Positions 43,981 through 53,314 of a stretch of 64,000 bases of DNA are shown here, piece by piece. The stretch covers positions 1 to 64,000 of the forward strand of contig NZ_SJEW01000007.1 of the NCBI RefSeq assembly GCF_005930475.1, given 5' to 3'. Position 1 is the stretch's first letter. Every line of letters begins with the position of its first letter. The DNA is from Modestobacter altitudinis. GTDB lineage: Bacteria > Actinomycetota > Actinomycetes > Mycobacteriales > Geodermatophilaceae. Both the position numbers and the translations under genes were made by a program. The notes beneath the pieces are model-generated. The model had not been told where the DNA came from. It saw only the letters and a list, made by a program, of their open reading frames with translations, and made no database searches.

Positions 43981-44688
43981 GTGCGGACTCGCGCGGTCGA
44001 TCGACCGAGGCTCCTGGGGTTCACCGGAGCGCTGATCGCGGTGCTGGCCGCGTGGAACGGCCTGGTCGTCACCCGCCTCCCCGGGTCCGCCGTCGTCGCC
44101 AACGTGCCGGCCACCGTGGTGGTGCTGGCGGCGGCCCGGGCGACCGGGCTGGGCTGGGACGAGGTGGGGCTGGGTCGGCGGCGGCTGCCGTCCGGGCTGC
44201 GGCTGGGCGGGGTCTGCGCCGGGCTGGTCGTCGCGGGCTACGCGGCCGCGCTCGCCGTCCCGGGGGTGCGCCCGCTGCTCGCGGACGCGCGGATCGCGCA
44301 CCTGGACGGGGGTCAGCTCGCGTACGCGACCCTGGTGCGCGTGCCGCTGGGCACCGTCCTGTGGGAGGAGGTCGCCTTCCGCGGGGTGCTGCTGGCCGCG
44401 CTCTCCCGGCTGGTGCCCCGGCCGACGGCCGTCGCCGCGTCGGCCGCCGTCTTCGGGATCTGGCACATCCGCCCGACGCTGAGCGGGCTGGCCGCCAACG
44501 ACCTGGCCGACGGCGCGGCCGCCACCACCGCCGCGGTGCTGCTGGCATGTCTCGGCACGGCGGCCGCCGGCGTCGGCTTCAGCTGGCTCCGGCTGCGCAG
44601 CGGCAGCCTGCTCGCCCCCGCGCTGCTCCACCTGGCGACCAACTCCACCGGCACGCTGGCCGCCGCCGCGGCCACCCGGCTCGGCTGA
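43981..44688 (+). CDS. CPBP family intramembrane metalloprotease
   Basis: A 235-residue membrane protein with about seven helices. The glutamyl-protease motifs are EEVAFRG near 124 and FGIWH near 158, with a later WLRLRSGSLLAPALLHLATN containing the third motif His and Asn. CPBP proteins process prenylated or signal-carrying substrates, or serve in bacteriocin immunity. GTG at 43981 lies 40 bp after sigE, so it may belong to the same transcript and could process a SigE-linked substrate; that is only positional. Confidence 0.8.
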   Translation: MRTRAVDRPRLLGFTGALIAVLAAWNGLVVTRLPGSAVVANVPATVVVLAAARATGLGWDEVGLGRRRLPSGLRLGGVCAGLVVAGYAAALAVPGVRPLLADARIAHLDGGQLAYATLVRVPLGTVLWEEVAFRGVLLAALSRLVPRPTAVAASAAVFGIWHIRPTLSGLAANDLADGAAATTAAVLLACLGTAAAGVGFSWLRLRSGSLLAPALLHLATNSTGTLAAAAATRLG

Positions 44689-45074
44689 CGCCGGTCAGCC
44701 CTCGGCGAGCAGCCCACGCAGCCGGTCGGCGTCGAGGGCTGTCCAGCCCGGTGGCTGGAGGACCTGGGCCCAGGCGTCGACGTACGGGACCATCGCCGGC
44801 GTGGTCGAGGGACGAGCGATCGCCGTCCGTGCCCCGGTCGGTCGGTGTCGGCGCCGCTGCGAGCGTCGGTCTCCGTGCGGTCCGTCGGGACCAAGAGCTG
44901 GTCCACCCCGGAGACCGTCCTCCGACCTGCCCACCGCGGACACCCCTTCCGCGCCGGGATCGTGGTAGGACGCCCGGCAACGGACATCGGCTCGGGCGGG
45001 GTGTCGATCCGGGCCGGTCGCAGGTGTCGGAGAGGTGGAGGCCCGAACAGCGGGCCGTGACCCAAGGGGACGAG
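44689..45074. other. intergenic region with a possible gene remnant
   Basis: A minus-strand frame ending at 44695 gives MVPYVDAWAQVLQPPGWTAL and then DADRLRGLLAEG, which looks protein-like. The preceding sequence is Arg-rich and has no credible start, so it may be the C-terminal remnant of a lost gene. The rest should contain the promoter of the DGPF-sigma unit. Confidence 0.3.
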
Positions 45075-45419
45075 ATGAGCAAGTACCTGATCCTGATCTA
45101 CGAGGCCGAGGCCCCGTACGAGACGGCCACGCCCGAGCTCTTCGGGGAGATCACGCAGGAGCACGACACCTTCTCCGCGCAGGTCGAGCAGCACGGGGTG
45201 ACGCTCCTGGGCGGTGAGGCGCTGCAGCCCACCGGCACCGCGACGAGCGTGCGCGGCGGGTCGGAGGTCACCGACGGCCCCTTCGTGGAGACCAAGGAGG
45301 CGCTGGGCGGCTACTACCTCATCGACGCCCCGGACCTGGACGCGGCGCTGGCCGTCGGCAAGCTGTGCCCGGCGCGGTTCGGCGGCGTCGAGGTCCGTCC
45401 GGTCATGACCTTCGACTGA
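45075..45419 (+). CDS. YCII-related (DGPF domain) protein
   Basis: A 114-residue ferredoxin-like protein. The hallmark VTDGPFVETKEALGGYYLID is the DGPF/PhnB-like motif, and the N-terminus MSKYLILIYEAEAP is typical. DGPF proteins are commonly encoded next to ECF42 sigma factors. Here the sigma gene starts 16 bp later on the same strand. ATG at 45075 follows GGGGACGAG. Confidence 0.88.
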   Translation: MSKYLILIYEAEAPYETATPELFGEITQEHDTFSAQVEQHGVTLLGGEALQPTGTATSVRGGSEVTDGPFVETKEALGGYYLIDAPDLDAALAVGKLCPARFGGVEVRPVMTFD

Positions 45420-45435
45420 GCTGGTCAGGCCGGAC

Positions 45436-46701
45436 ATGACCGTCCCGGACACCTCCGCGGTGGCGGCGGCGGTCGCGGACGCGCACCGTCGCGAGTGGGC
45501 CCTGGTGCTCGCCGCGACGGTGCGCGTCACCCGTGACCTGGACGCCGCGGAGGAGTGCGCCCAGGACGCCTTCGCCGCGGCGCTCATCGACTGGCAGGTG
45601 CACGGCGTCCCCGCGCGGCCCGGGGCGTGGCTGACCACGACAGCCAAGCGCCGCGCACTCAACGTCGTCCGGCACCGGGGCGTGGAGCACCGGTACCTCC
45701 CGCTGCTGGTCGAGGAGGAGACCACGCCCGGGCCCGGTGACCTGGTCGACGACGAGCCCGGGCTGTCCGACGACCGGCTGCGGTTGATCGTCACCTGCTG
45801 TCACCCGGCACTGGACCGGTCGGCGCAGGTCGCGCTGACGCTGCGGCTGATGTGCGGCCTGTCCACCGCCGACGTGGCCCGCGCCTTCCTGGTCGGCGAG
45901 GCGACCATGGCGGCGCGGATCACCCGGGCGAAGAAGAAGATCGCGGTGGCCCGGATCCCGTACCGGGTGCCCTCGGCCGCAGAGCTGCCCGAGCGGGTGG
46001 ACGCCGTCCTGTCCGTCGTGCACCTGCTGTTCACCACCGGGCACACCACGCCGGCAGGGACCGAGCTCGTGCGGCGGGACCTCGTGCTGCGGGCGGTGGA
46101 GCTGTGCCGGATGCTGCGCCGGCTGCTGCCCCGGGACCCGGCCGTGGCAGGGCTGCTGGCGTTGCTGCTGCTCACCGACGCCCGCCGGGACACCCGCACC
46201 GCACCGGACGGGCGCCTGGTGCTGCTGGAGGAGCAGGACCGGTCGCGGTGGGACCGGCAGGCCATCGCGGAGGGTGCTGCGCTCGTGCGGGAGGCGCTGT
46301 CGAGCCGGCCACCGCCGCGGTACGCGCTGCAGGCGGCGATCGCTGCCGTCCACGCCGAGTCACCGACCTGGAACGACACCGACTGGCACGAGATCGTGGC
46401 CCTCTACGGGGTCCTGACCCAGCTCTGGCCCTCGCCGGTGGTCGCGCTCAACCGCGCCGTCGCGATCGGCTTCGCGCGCGGGGCGGCCGCGGGCCTGGCC
46501 GAGCTCGACGCACTGGCCGGCGAACGGCAGCTGGCCGGCTACGGCTACCTCCCGGCCGCGCGCGCGGACTTCCTGCGCCGGCTCGGCCGGGTTGCCGAGG
46601 CGCGAGCGGCCTACACCCAGGCGCTGTCCCTCACCGAGAACACGGTCGAGCGGGACTTCCTCACCGGCCGGCTCGGCGAGCTGGGCGGCACGCCCGTGTG
46701 A
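45436..46701 (+). CDS. ECF42-type RNA polymerase sigma factor
   Basis: A 421-residue sigma factor. Region 2 (about 20-85) includes RDLDAAEECAQDAFAAAL and DWQVHGVPARPGAWL. Region 4 (about 125-180) has LIVTCCHPALDRSAQVALTL and EATMAARITRAKKKI. A long C-terminal helical domain (about 190-415) with TPR-like repeats replaces a separate anti-sigma factor, as in ECF42. Such proteins act with co-encoded DGPF proteins. It probably autoregulates the 45075-46701 operon. It is convergent with sdhB. Confidence 0.9.
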   Translation: MTVPDTSAVAAAVADAHRREWALVLAATVRVTRDLDAAEECAQDAFAAALIDWQVHGVPARPGAWLTTTAKRRALNVVRHRGVEHRYLPLLVEEETTPGPGDLVDDEPGLSDDRLRLIVTCCHPALDRSAQVALTLRLMCGLSTADVARAFLVGEATMAARITRAKKKIAVARIPYRVPSAAELPERVDAVLSVVHLLFTTGHTTPAGTELVRRDLVLRAVELCRMLRRLLPRDPAVAGLLALLLLTDARRDTRTAPDGRLVLLEEQDRSRWDRQAIAEGAALVREALSSRPPPRYALQAAIAAVHAESPTWNDTDWHEIVALYGVLTQLWPSPVVALNRAVAIGFARGAAAGLAELDALAGERQLAGYGYLPAARADFLRRLGRVAEARAAYTQALSLTENTVERDFLTGRLGELGGTPV

Positions 46702-46809
46702 CGTCGCGGCGCCAGCCCCTTCCTATACCACGGCCCGGGTGCAGCCTGGTGCCCGGAGCAGGGCCGCACGAGTCAGCCGGGAGTCACCGTGTCCGTGCAG
46801 ACCAGCAGT

Positions 46810-47565
46810 TCAGGACCGCGGCCGCCGCCCGATCCTGGACCCCAGCCAGGTCAACGGGTCGTACCGGCGGTCGGCCACCCGCTCCTTCAGCGGGATGATG
46901 CCGTTGTCGGTGAGGTGGATGCCCTCCGGGCACACCTCGCTGCAGCACTTGGTGATGTTGCAGAAGCCCAGGCCGAACTCCTGCTGGGCGGCGTCGCGGC
47001 GGTCGGCCACGTCCAGCGGGTGCATGTCGAGCTCGGCCAGCCGGATGAGGAAGCGGGGGCCGGCGAAGCTGCGCTTGTTCTCCTCGTGGTCCCGGATGAC
47101 GTGGCAGGTGTCCTGGCAGAGCCAGCACTCGATGCACTTGCGGAACTCCTGGGAGCGCTCGACGTCCACCTGCTGCATCCGGTGGCTGCCGTCAGGATCC
47201 CGGGGTCGCGGGGTGAACGCCGGGATCTGCGCGGCCTTGTCGTAGTTGTAGGACACGTCGGTGACCAGGTCGCGGATGACCGGGAAGGTGCGCAGCGGGG
47301 TGACCGTCACCGTCTCGGCCTCACCGAAGGTGCTCATCCGGGTCATGCACATCAGCCGCGGGCGGCCGTTGACCTCGGCGCTGCAGGAACCGCACTTGCC
47401 GGCCTTGCAGTTCCACCGGACGGCGAGGTCACCGGCCTGGGTGGCCTGCAGCCGGTGGATGACGTCGAGCACCACCTCGCCCTCGTTCACCGGCACGGTG
47501 AAGGTCTGCAGGTCCCCGCCCGCGGCGTCCCCGCGCCACACCCGGAACTCGGCGTCGTAGGTCAT
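46810..47565 (-). CDS. sdhB: succinate dehydrogenase iron-sulfur subunit
   Basis: A 251-residue subunit. The N-terminal ferredoxin domain holds the [2Fe-2S] ligands CKAGKCGSC and a later Cys in RLMC. The C-terminal domain has CIECWLC for [4Fe-4S] and CNITKC plus CSEVCP for the other clusters. It carries electrons from SdhA to the membrane quinone site. ATG at 47565 overlaps the sdhA stop by 4 bp. The gene set and order match mycobacterial Sdh1 (Rv0247c-Rv0250c). Confidence 0.93.
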   Translation of the reverse strand: MTYDAEFRVWRGDAAGGDLQTFTVPVNEGEVVLDVIHRLQATQAGDLAVRWNCKAGKCGSCSAEVNGRPRLMCMTRMSTFGEAETVTVTPLRTFPVIRDLVTDVSYNYDKAAQIPAFTPRPRDPDGSHRMQQVDVERSQEFRKCIECWLCQDTCHVIRDHEENKRSFAGPRFLIRLAELDMHPLDVADRRDAAQQEFGLGFCNITKCCSEVCPEGIHLTDNGIIPLKERVADRRYDPLTWLGSRIGRRPRS

Positions 47566-49361
47566 GACGACTGCTCCTCGAAGATCTCGGCGACCTCGGC
47601 CGGCATCTCCGGCAGCGGCTGCCGGGTGAGGGTCACCGAGCCGTCGGCCGCGCGGGCGCAGACCAGGTTGGTCCGGCCCCACTCCGGATCGGGGCCGGGG
47701 AAGTCGTCGCGGGTGTGCCCGCCGCGGCTCTCCCGGCGCTCGAGGGCCGCCCGGGCGATGCACTCGCTGACCAGCAGCATGTGCGGCAGGTCCAGCGCCA
47801 GGTGCCAGCCGGGGTTGTACTGCCGGTGCCCCTCGACCGACAGGTTCCCCACCCGCTTCTTCAGCACGGCGATCCGCTCCAGCGCCTCGTCCATCTCCGG
47901 CTCGGTGCGGATGATGCCGACCAGGTCGTGCATCGTCTGCTGCAGGTCGTGCTGCACCGTGTAGGGGTTCTCGCCGCCCTCCCGCTCGAAGGGCGCCAGC
48001 GCCGCCCGGGCCGCGTCGGCCAGCGCGTCGTCGGCGAGCTCCGGGCGGTCGGCCCGGGTCAGCGCGTGCCCGGCGGCGGCCGCGCCGGCCCGCCGTCCGA
48101 AGACGAGCAGGTCGGACAGCGAGTTGCCGCCGAGCCGGTTGGAGCCGTGCATGCCGCCGGCCACCTCACCGGCGGCGAACAGCCCCGGCACCCGCGCGGC
48201 CTCGGTGTCGGGGTCGACCTCCACCCCGCCCATGACGTAGTGGCAGGTGGGGCCGACCTCCATGGGCTCGGCGGTGATGTCGACCTCGGCGAGCTCCCTG
48301 AACTGGTGGTACATCGAGGGGAGCCGTCTGCGGACGTACTCCGCGGGCCGGCGGGAGGCGATGTCGAGGAAGACCCCGCCGTGCGGGGTGCCGCGGCCGG
48401 CCTTCACCTCGCTGTTGATCGCCCGGGCGACCTCGTCGCGGGGGAGCAGCTCCGGTGGCCGTCGGTTGTTCTTCTTGTCGGTGTACCAGCGGTCGGCCTC
48501 CTCCTCGCTCTCCGCCGTCTCCTTGCGGAAGTAGTCGGGGATGTAGTCGAACATGAACCGGTTGCCCGCCGAGTTCTTCAGCACGCCGCCGTCACCCCGG
48601 ACGCTCTCGGTCACCAGGATCCCGCGCACCGACGGGGGCCAGACCATCCCGGTCGGGTGGAACTGGACGAACTCCATGTTCACCAGCGTCGCGCCGGCCT
48701 GCAGCGCCAGGGAGTGACCGTCGCCGGTGTACTCCCAGGAGTTCGAGGTGACCTTGTAGGACTTGCCGATCCCGCCGGTGGCGAGCACGACCGACGGCGC
48801 CTGCCAGGCGACGAAGCGGCCGGACTCGCGCCAGTACCCGAACGCGCCCACGATCCCGTGGTCGTCGGTGAGCAGCCTGGTGACCGTGCACTCCATGTAG
48901 ACGTCGATGCCGAGGGCCACGGTGCGCTGCTGCAACGTGCGGATCAGCTCCAGCCCGGTCCGGTCGCCGACGTGGGCGAGCCGGGCGTAGCGGTGCCCGC
49001 CGAAGTCCCGCTGGCTGATCAGGCCGTCCGGCGTCCGGTCGAACAGCGCACCCCAGTCCTCCAGCTCGCGCACCCGGTCCGGGGCCTCCTGCGCGTGCAG
49101 CTGCGCCATCCGCCAGTGGTTGAGCATCTTCCCGCCGCGCATGGTGTCCCGGAAGTGCACCCGCCAGTTGTCCTCGGCCCAGGTGTTGCCCATGGCGGCG
49201 GCGATGCCGCCCTCGGCCATCACCGTGTGCGCCTTGCCCAGCAGGGACTTGCAGACGACGGCGGTGCGCGCGCCGCTCTCATGGGCCTCGATCGCCGCCC
49301 GCAGCCCGGCACCCCCCGCGCCGACGACGACGACGTCGTACTCGTGCCGCTCCAGCTCCAT
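47562..49361 (-). CDS. sdhA: succinate dehydrogenase flavoprotein subunit
   Basis: A 599-residue flavoprotein. The FAD motif is VVVGAGGAGLRAAIEA and the segment KAHTVMAEGG contains the His expected to carry the covalent FAD. The dicarboxylate site is around FVQFHPTG and RGDGGVLKN, and a late HGSNRLGGNSL is present. It oxidises succinate to fumarate. Its ATG shares one base with the sdhC stop (TGATG). The sequence resembles the Sdh1/Rv0248c branch more than the classical SdhA. Confidence 0.93.
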   Translation of the reverse strand: MELERHEYDVVVVGAGGAGLRAAIEAHESGARTAVVCKSLLGKAHTVMAEGGIAAAMGNTWAEDNWRVHFRDTMRGGKMLNHWRMAQLHAQEAPDRVRELEDWGALFDRTPDGLISQRDFGGHRYARLAHVGDRTGLELIRTLQQRTVALGIDVYMECTVTRLLTDDHGIVGAFGYWRESGRFVAWQAPSVVLATGGIGKSYKVTSNSWEYTGDGHSLALQAGATLVNMEFVQFHPTGMVWPPSVRGILVTESVRGDGGVLKNSAGNRFMFDYIPDYFRKETAESEEEADRWYTDKKNNRRPPELLPRDEVARAINSEVKAGRGTPHGGVFLDIASRRPAEYVRRRLPSMYHQFRELAEVDITAEPMEVGPTCHYVMGGVEVDPDTEAARVPGLFAAGEVAGGMHGSNRLGGNSLSDLLVFGRRAGAAAAGHALTRADRPELADDALADAARAALAPFEREGGENPYTVQHDLQQTMHDLVGIIRTEPEMDEALERIAVLKKRVGNLSVEGHRQYNPGWHLALDLPHMLLVSECIARAALERRESRGGHTRDDFPGPDPEWGRTNLVCARAADGSVTLTRQPLPEMPAEVAEIFEEQSS

Positions 49362-50191
49362 CAGAAGAACCTCAGGTCGGAGATCGTGTCGGTGGCCAGC
49401 AGGAGGACGTAGAAGTCGGCGAACGCGACGCTGAACAGCGACGCCCAGGCGAACTGCATGTGCCGGGCGTTCAGCCGGGAGACCTGCGTCCAGGCCCGAT
49501 AGCGCAGCGGGTGCCGGGAGAAGGAGTTGATCCGGCCCCCGACGATGTGCCGGCACGAGTGGCAGGACAGCGAGTAGAGCGCGAGCAGGGTGGCGTTGAC
49601 CAGCAGGACCAGCGTCCCCAGGCCCATGTGACCCCAGGCGCCGGTCTCGTCCCGGAACGCCAGGACGGCGTCGTAGAACAGGACCACGTTGATGACCAGC
49701 GCGGCGTAGAGCGCGTACCGGTGGATGTTCTGGCCCACCAGCGGCAGCCGGGTCTCCCCGGTGTACCGGCGGTGCGGCTCGGCGACCGCGCAGGCCGGCG
49801 GCGACAGCCAGAACGACCGGTAGTAGGCCTTGCGGTAGTAGTAGCAGGTCAGCCGGATGCCCAGCGGGAACACCAGGATGTAGAGGGCGGGGGATATCCA
49901 GGTCGGGCCGGTGAACAGCTCCGGGAAGGTGTCGCCCTCGCAGGCCGTCGTGAGGCACGGCGAGTAGAACGGCGAGATGTAGGGCTCGGCGAAGTAGTGC
50001 GCGTCCTGGAAGGCGCGGAACGTCGCGTAGACGACGAACAGCAGCAGGGCGACGGCGGTGACCAGCGGCTGCAGCCACCACCGGTCGGTGCGCAGGGTGC
50101 GTGCCGCGATGGTCGCCCGGCGGGGCGCGGCCATCCCGTTCCCCGGTCCCGGCGCGACCGCCCCGGTCCCGCGCGGGGCGGTGGTGGTCAC
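49361..50191 (-). CDS. sdhC: succinate dehydrogenase membrane anchor, Sdh1 (Rv0249c) type
   Basis: A 276-residue membrane subunit with five to six helices (about 42-60, 95-117, 150-175, 190-212 and 240-262). Several conserved histidines include NIHRYALYAAL and SCHSCRH, candidate haem or quinone ligands. It is longer than an ordinary SdhC and replaces both SdhC and SdhD. GTG at 50191 overlaps the stop of the small upstream gene by 4 bp. It anchors the complex and reduces menaquinone. Confidence 0.88.
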   Translation of the reverse strand: MTTTAPRGTGAVAPGPGNGMAAPRRATIAARTLRTDRWWLQPLVTAVALLLFVVYATFRAFQDAHYFAEPYISPFYSPCLTTACEGDTFPELFTGPTWISPALYILVFPLGIRLTCYYYRKAYYRSFWLSPPACAVAEPHRRYTGETRLPLVGQNIHRYALYAALVINVVLFYDAVLAFRDETGAWGHMGLGTLVLLVNATLLALYSLSCHSCRHIVGGRINSFSRHPLRYRAWTQVSRLNARHMQFAWASLFSVAFADFYVLLLATDTISDLRFF

Positions 50192-50439
50192 CGCCCCGTG
50201 CGGCCGGCCCCGCCCCAGCCCTCGTCGTCCCCGTCGCCGTAGATGCCCGCGAAGGGCTCGCGTGCCCGGTACGGCTGGGCGCCGCACAGCAGGGTCAGGT
50301 CCTCCCGCACCCGGGTGACGTCGCCGCGCAGCCGCCGGGCGTCCACGGTGTCGCCGAAGTGCCTGCTGACCGGTGCACATGCCTGCTCGAAGGCGTCGAG
50401 CGCCTCCCGAGCTGCCGCCACGTCCTGCTCCAGGGACAT
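50188..50439 (-). CDS. small protein leading the sdh operon (Rv0250c-like)
   Basis: An 83-residue, largely helical soluble protein: SLEQDVAAAREALDAFEQAC, then RRLRGDVTRVREDLTLLCG, and a Gly/Asp-rich tail. ATG at 50439 follows GGAGG, and the stop overlaps the sdhC GTG. A small gene in the same place precedes Sdh1 in mycobacteria. Assembly or regulatory roles are possible, but nothing in the sequence proves one. Confidence 0.7.
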   Translation of the reverse strand: MSLEQDVAAAREALDAFEQACAPVSRHFGDTVDARRLRGDVTRVREDLTLLCGAQPYRAREPFAGIYGDGDDEGWGGAGRTGR

Positions 50440-50602
50440 CGCTGCCTCCACGTCGCTGCTGACGCCGCCGAGATGGTGGGAGGCAGTCGACCACGGACGC
50501 CGGGTCGGGGAAAGAGGCTCCGGCGCGCCAGTTGTGGTCCGCGGGATCGGGCCGTGCGAGACGCGGTGCCTACAGCCGGACGCCGGGGTTGGCGTGCTGG
50601 AA

Positions 50603-50758
50603 TCAGGCGTCCTCCACCTCGGCCCGGTCCAGCGGGTTGCCCGGGTCCACCGGCCGGTGGTGCTCCCACCCACCGCAGGAGCAGGACGCCAGGTGGGCGT
50701 CGGTGCCGTGGGCGTCGCTGCTCTCCCGACGCTCGTATCGGGGCGCGTGCTTGCTCAC
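50603..50758 (-). CDS. possible small Cys-containing protein
   Basis: A 51-residue frame whose GTG overlaps the stop of the truncated methyltransferase by 4 bp. Its only notable feature is LASCSCGGWEHH, which could bind a metal with nearby histidines. The 4-bp overlap and motif argue for a gene; the short length and the surrounding decayed DNA argue against it. No function can be suggested. Confidence 0.35.
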   Translation of the reverse strand: MSKHAPRYERRESSDAHGTDAHLASCSCGGWEHHRPVDPGNPLDRAEVEDA

Positions 50759-51069
50759 GTGCCTCGCGTCGGCCCCCCGTCCTGGGCCGGCGCGCTCCAC
50801 CGGCGCACGCGGGAACCGGTGGTGCAGGACGATCGTCCCCTTCCGGGAACCGCCACCTCGTCCAGGCGCTTGGCCCGCGGCGCGCAGGTGTTGACCAGGT
50901 TGGCGTCGATGTGCAGCTGACCGACGTCGTAGTCGAGTTCCCGGACGATCTCGTCGGCCAGCGCGTCCCCGAGGAGGGGGTGCGGCGACCGGTTGTCCAG
51001 TGCCCGGCAGCAGAGCGTCAGGTACAGGCTGTCTTCCAGCGGCGTGAGTGCCGGCAGCGTGGTGCTCAT
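50755..51069 (-). pseudogene. truncated LCM-family O-methyltransferase
   Basis: From ATG 51069, preceded by GAGGGG, the first 58 residues match the start of polyketide/leucine-carboxyl-methyltransferase-like enzymes: LTPLEDSLYLTLCCRALDN, LGDALADEIVRELDYD and RAKRLDEV. After that the translation is Arg/Ser-rich and stops at residue 104, without the SAM motif. The catalytic domain is therefore missing, and the gene is a remnant. Confidence 0.65.
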
Positions 51070-51355
51070 CGGATCGACCCCTCGTGGTGGGGTAACTGTC
51101 GCGGCGGGGTCTCCTGGCGCGCCGTCCGGCGGCGGCCGCACCGCTCCCGCCTGCGGCGGGGACGTCGGCGGGACCGGGTCCACGTGCCGCGGCGGCCCTG
51201 CCAGTGTGCTCGCAGCGCACCTCCCGGCCAAGCCCTCCGGGAGCGGTCAGGACACCGATCGGGTCCAGGCGGGCCCACTGGAGGGACCACGTCGCCGAGC
51301 GCCGTCCGGCGCGGGGGTCTGTTGTCCATCACGGGGGAGGGCGCGATGCTGGTTC

Positions 51356-53314
51356 ATGGCGTCGAATCCCTCGTACCAGCAGTCGAAGCAGGTCGCCGAA
51401 GCCAGCCGTGAGACCGAGTGGACCAGGCCGTCGTTCGGCAAGGAGCTCTTCCTCGGCAACTTCCGCCTCGACCTGATCCACCCCCAGCCCGAGCTGGACC
51501 CGGCGGCGGTCGAGAAGGGCGAGGCGTTCCTGGACCGCCTCCGTGCCTTCCTGACCGAGCGCGTCGACCCGCTGCAGATCGAACGCGAGGCGAAGATCCC
51601 CGAGGACGTCCTCCAGGGACTGAAGGACCTGGGCGCCCTCGGCATGAAGATCCCCGAGGAGGACGGCGGGCTGGGGCTGAGCCAGGTCCACTACAACAAG
51701 GCGCTGGCGATGGCCGGCACGTGGCACGCGTCGATCTCGACGCTGCTGTCCGCGCACCAGTCGATCGGCCTGCCCGAGCCGCTGCGCCTGTTCGGCTCCG
51801 AGGCGCAGAAGCGGGAGTGGTTGCCCAAGCTCGCCAGGGACCACGTCTCGGCGTTCCTGCTCACCGAGCCCGACGTCGGCTCTGACCCGGCGCGGATGAG
51901 CACGACCGCGGTACCGACGGCGGACGGCACCGGCTACCGGATCACCGGCACGAAGCTGTGGGCGACCAACGGCGCGATCGCCGACGTGGTCGTGGTCATG
52001 GCCGTCGTCCCGAGGTCCGAGGGCCACCGGGGCGGCATCACGGCCTTCCTCTGCCCGTACGACCGCGAGGGCATCACGGTGGAGCACCGGAACTCGTTCA
52101 TGGGGCTCAAGGGCATCGAGAACTCGGTGACGCGCTTCGACGACGTCCTCGTCCCCGCGACGGACGTCATCGGCGGCGAGGGCAAGGGCCTGCGGATCGC
52201 GCTCACCACGCTGAACACCGGCCGCCTGTCGCTGCCGGCGATCTGCGTGTCGATGGCCAAGTACTCGCTCAGGATCGCGCGCCAGTGGTCGGCCGAGCGC
52301 ACGCAGTGGGGCCAGCCGATCGGCCGGCACGACCCGGTCGCGCAGAAGCTCGCCTGGTTGGCGGGCACGGCGTTCGGCCTCGAGGCGATGCTGGACGTGT
52401 CCAGCCGCCTGGCTGACGACAAGCGCAACGACATCCGCATCGAGGCCGCGCTCGCCAAGCTCTACGGCTCGGAGCTCGGCTGGACCGCCGTCGACGAGAT
52501 GGTCCAGGTCCGCGGTGGGCGGGGGTACGAGACCGCCGAGTCGCTCGCCCGGCGCGGGGAGAAGCCCGTGCCTGCCGAGCAGATGCTGCGCGACATGCGG
52601 ATCAACCGCATCTTCGAGGGCTCCACGGAGATCATGCACCTGCTGATCGCCCGCGAGGCCGTCGACCAGCACCTGCAGGTCGCCGGCGACGTGCTGCTCG
52701 CCGATGCCGGGCTGGCCCACCGGGCGAGGACCGCCGCGACGGCAGGTGCCTTCTACGCCCGGTGGTTCCCGACGCTGACGACGGGCGCCGGCCAGCGTCC
52801 CGGCTCGTACGCGGAGTTCGGCGACCTGGCCAGGCACCTGCGCTACGTCGAGCGCCACGCGCGCAAGCTGGCGCGCTCGACCTTCTACGCGATGGGCCGC
52901 CACCAGGCGCGCCTCGAGCGGAAGGGCCGGCTGCTCGGGCGGATCGTCGACATCGGCGCCGAGCTCTACGCGATGTCCTGTGCTTGCGTGTACGCGGACA
53001 CCGTCGCCCGCGCGGACCCGGACCGCCGGCAGACGGTCCTCGAACTGGCCGACCTGTTCTGCGGCCAGGCCCGCCGCCGTGCCGACCGGCTGTTCGCGGA
53101 GCTGTGGGCCAACGACGACGACGCCCAGTACCGGGTCGCCCAGCAGGTGCTCGCCGGCCGCTACGAGTGGTTCGAGGACGACGTGCTCGACCCCGCGGGT
53201 GACGGTCCGATGATGCCGGCGCACGCGGAGCCGGCCGTCGGGCGGGCCGAGGACCCGCAGGCGGCGACCGCGGCGGCGGGCACGCCCCGGGAGGAGGCCA
53301 CGATCGCCCGCTAG
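51356..53314 (+). CDS. long acyl-CoA dehydrogenase (FadE10-like)
   Basis: A 652-residue flavoprotein, longer than the usual 380-residue enzyme. Residues about 40-420 are the catalytic core: AMAGTWHASISTLLSAHQSIG, TEPDVGSDPA, the flavin segment KLWATNGA, and catalytic Glu in NRIFEGSTEIMH. The extra C-terminal helical region (about 450-610) matches mycobacterial FadE10 and eukaryotic VLCAD-like forms. It oxidises long acyl-CoA to the enoyl-CoA. ATG at 51356 is the first in-frame start after the GGGAGG at 51337. A 180-bp gap separates it from the exporter genes. Confidence 0.88.
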   Translation: MASNPSYQQSKQVAEASRETEWTRPSFGKELFLGNFRLDLIHPQPELDPAAVEKGEAFLDRLRAFLTERVDPLQIEREAKIPEDVLQGLKDLGALGMKIPEEDGGLGLSQVHYNKALAMAGTWHASISTLLSAHQSIGLPEPLRLFGSEAQKREWLPKLARDHVSAFLLTEPDVGSDPARMSTTAVPTADGTGYRITGTKLWATNGAIADVVVVMAVVPRSEGHRGGITAFLCPYDREGITVEHRNSFMGLKGIENSVTRFDDVLVPATDVIGGEGKGLRIALTTLNTGRLSLPAICVSMAKYSLRIARQWSAERTQWGQPIGRHDPVAQKLAWLAGTAFGLEAMLDVSSRLADDKRNDIRIEAALAKLYGSELGWTAVDEMVQVRGGRGYETAESLARRGEKPVPAEQMLRDMRINRIFEGSTEIMHLLIAREAVDQHLQVAGDVLLADAGLAHRARTAATAGAFYARWFPTLTTGAGQRPGSYAEFGDLARHLRYVERHARKLARSTFYAMGRHQARLERKGRLLGRIVDIGAELYAMSCACVYADTVARADPDRRQTVLELADLFCGQARRRADRLFAELWANDDDAQYRVAQQVLAGRYEWFEDDVLDPAGDGPMMPAHAEPAVGRAEDPQAATAAAGTPREEATIAR

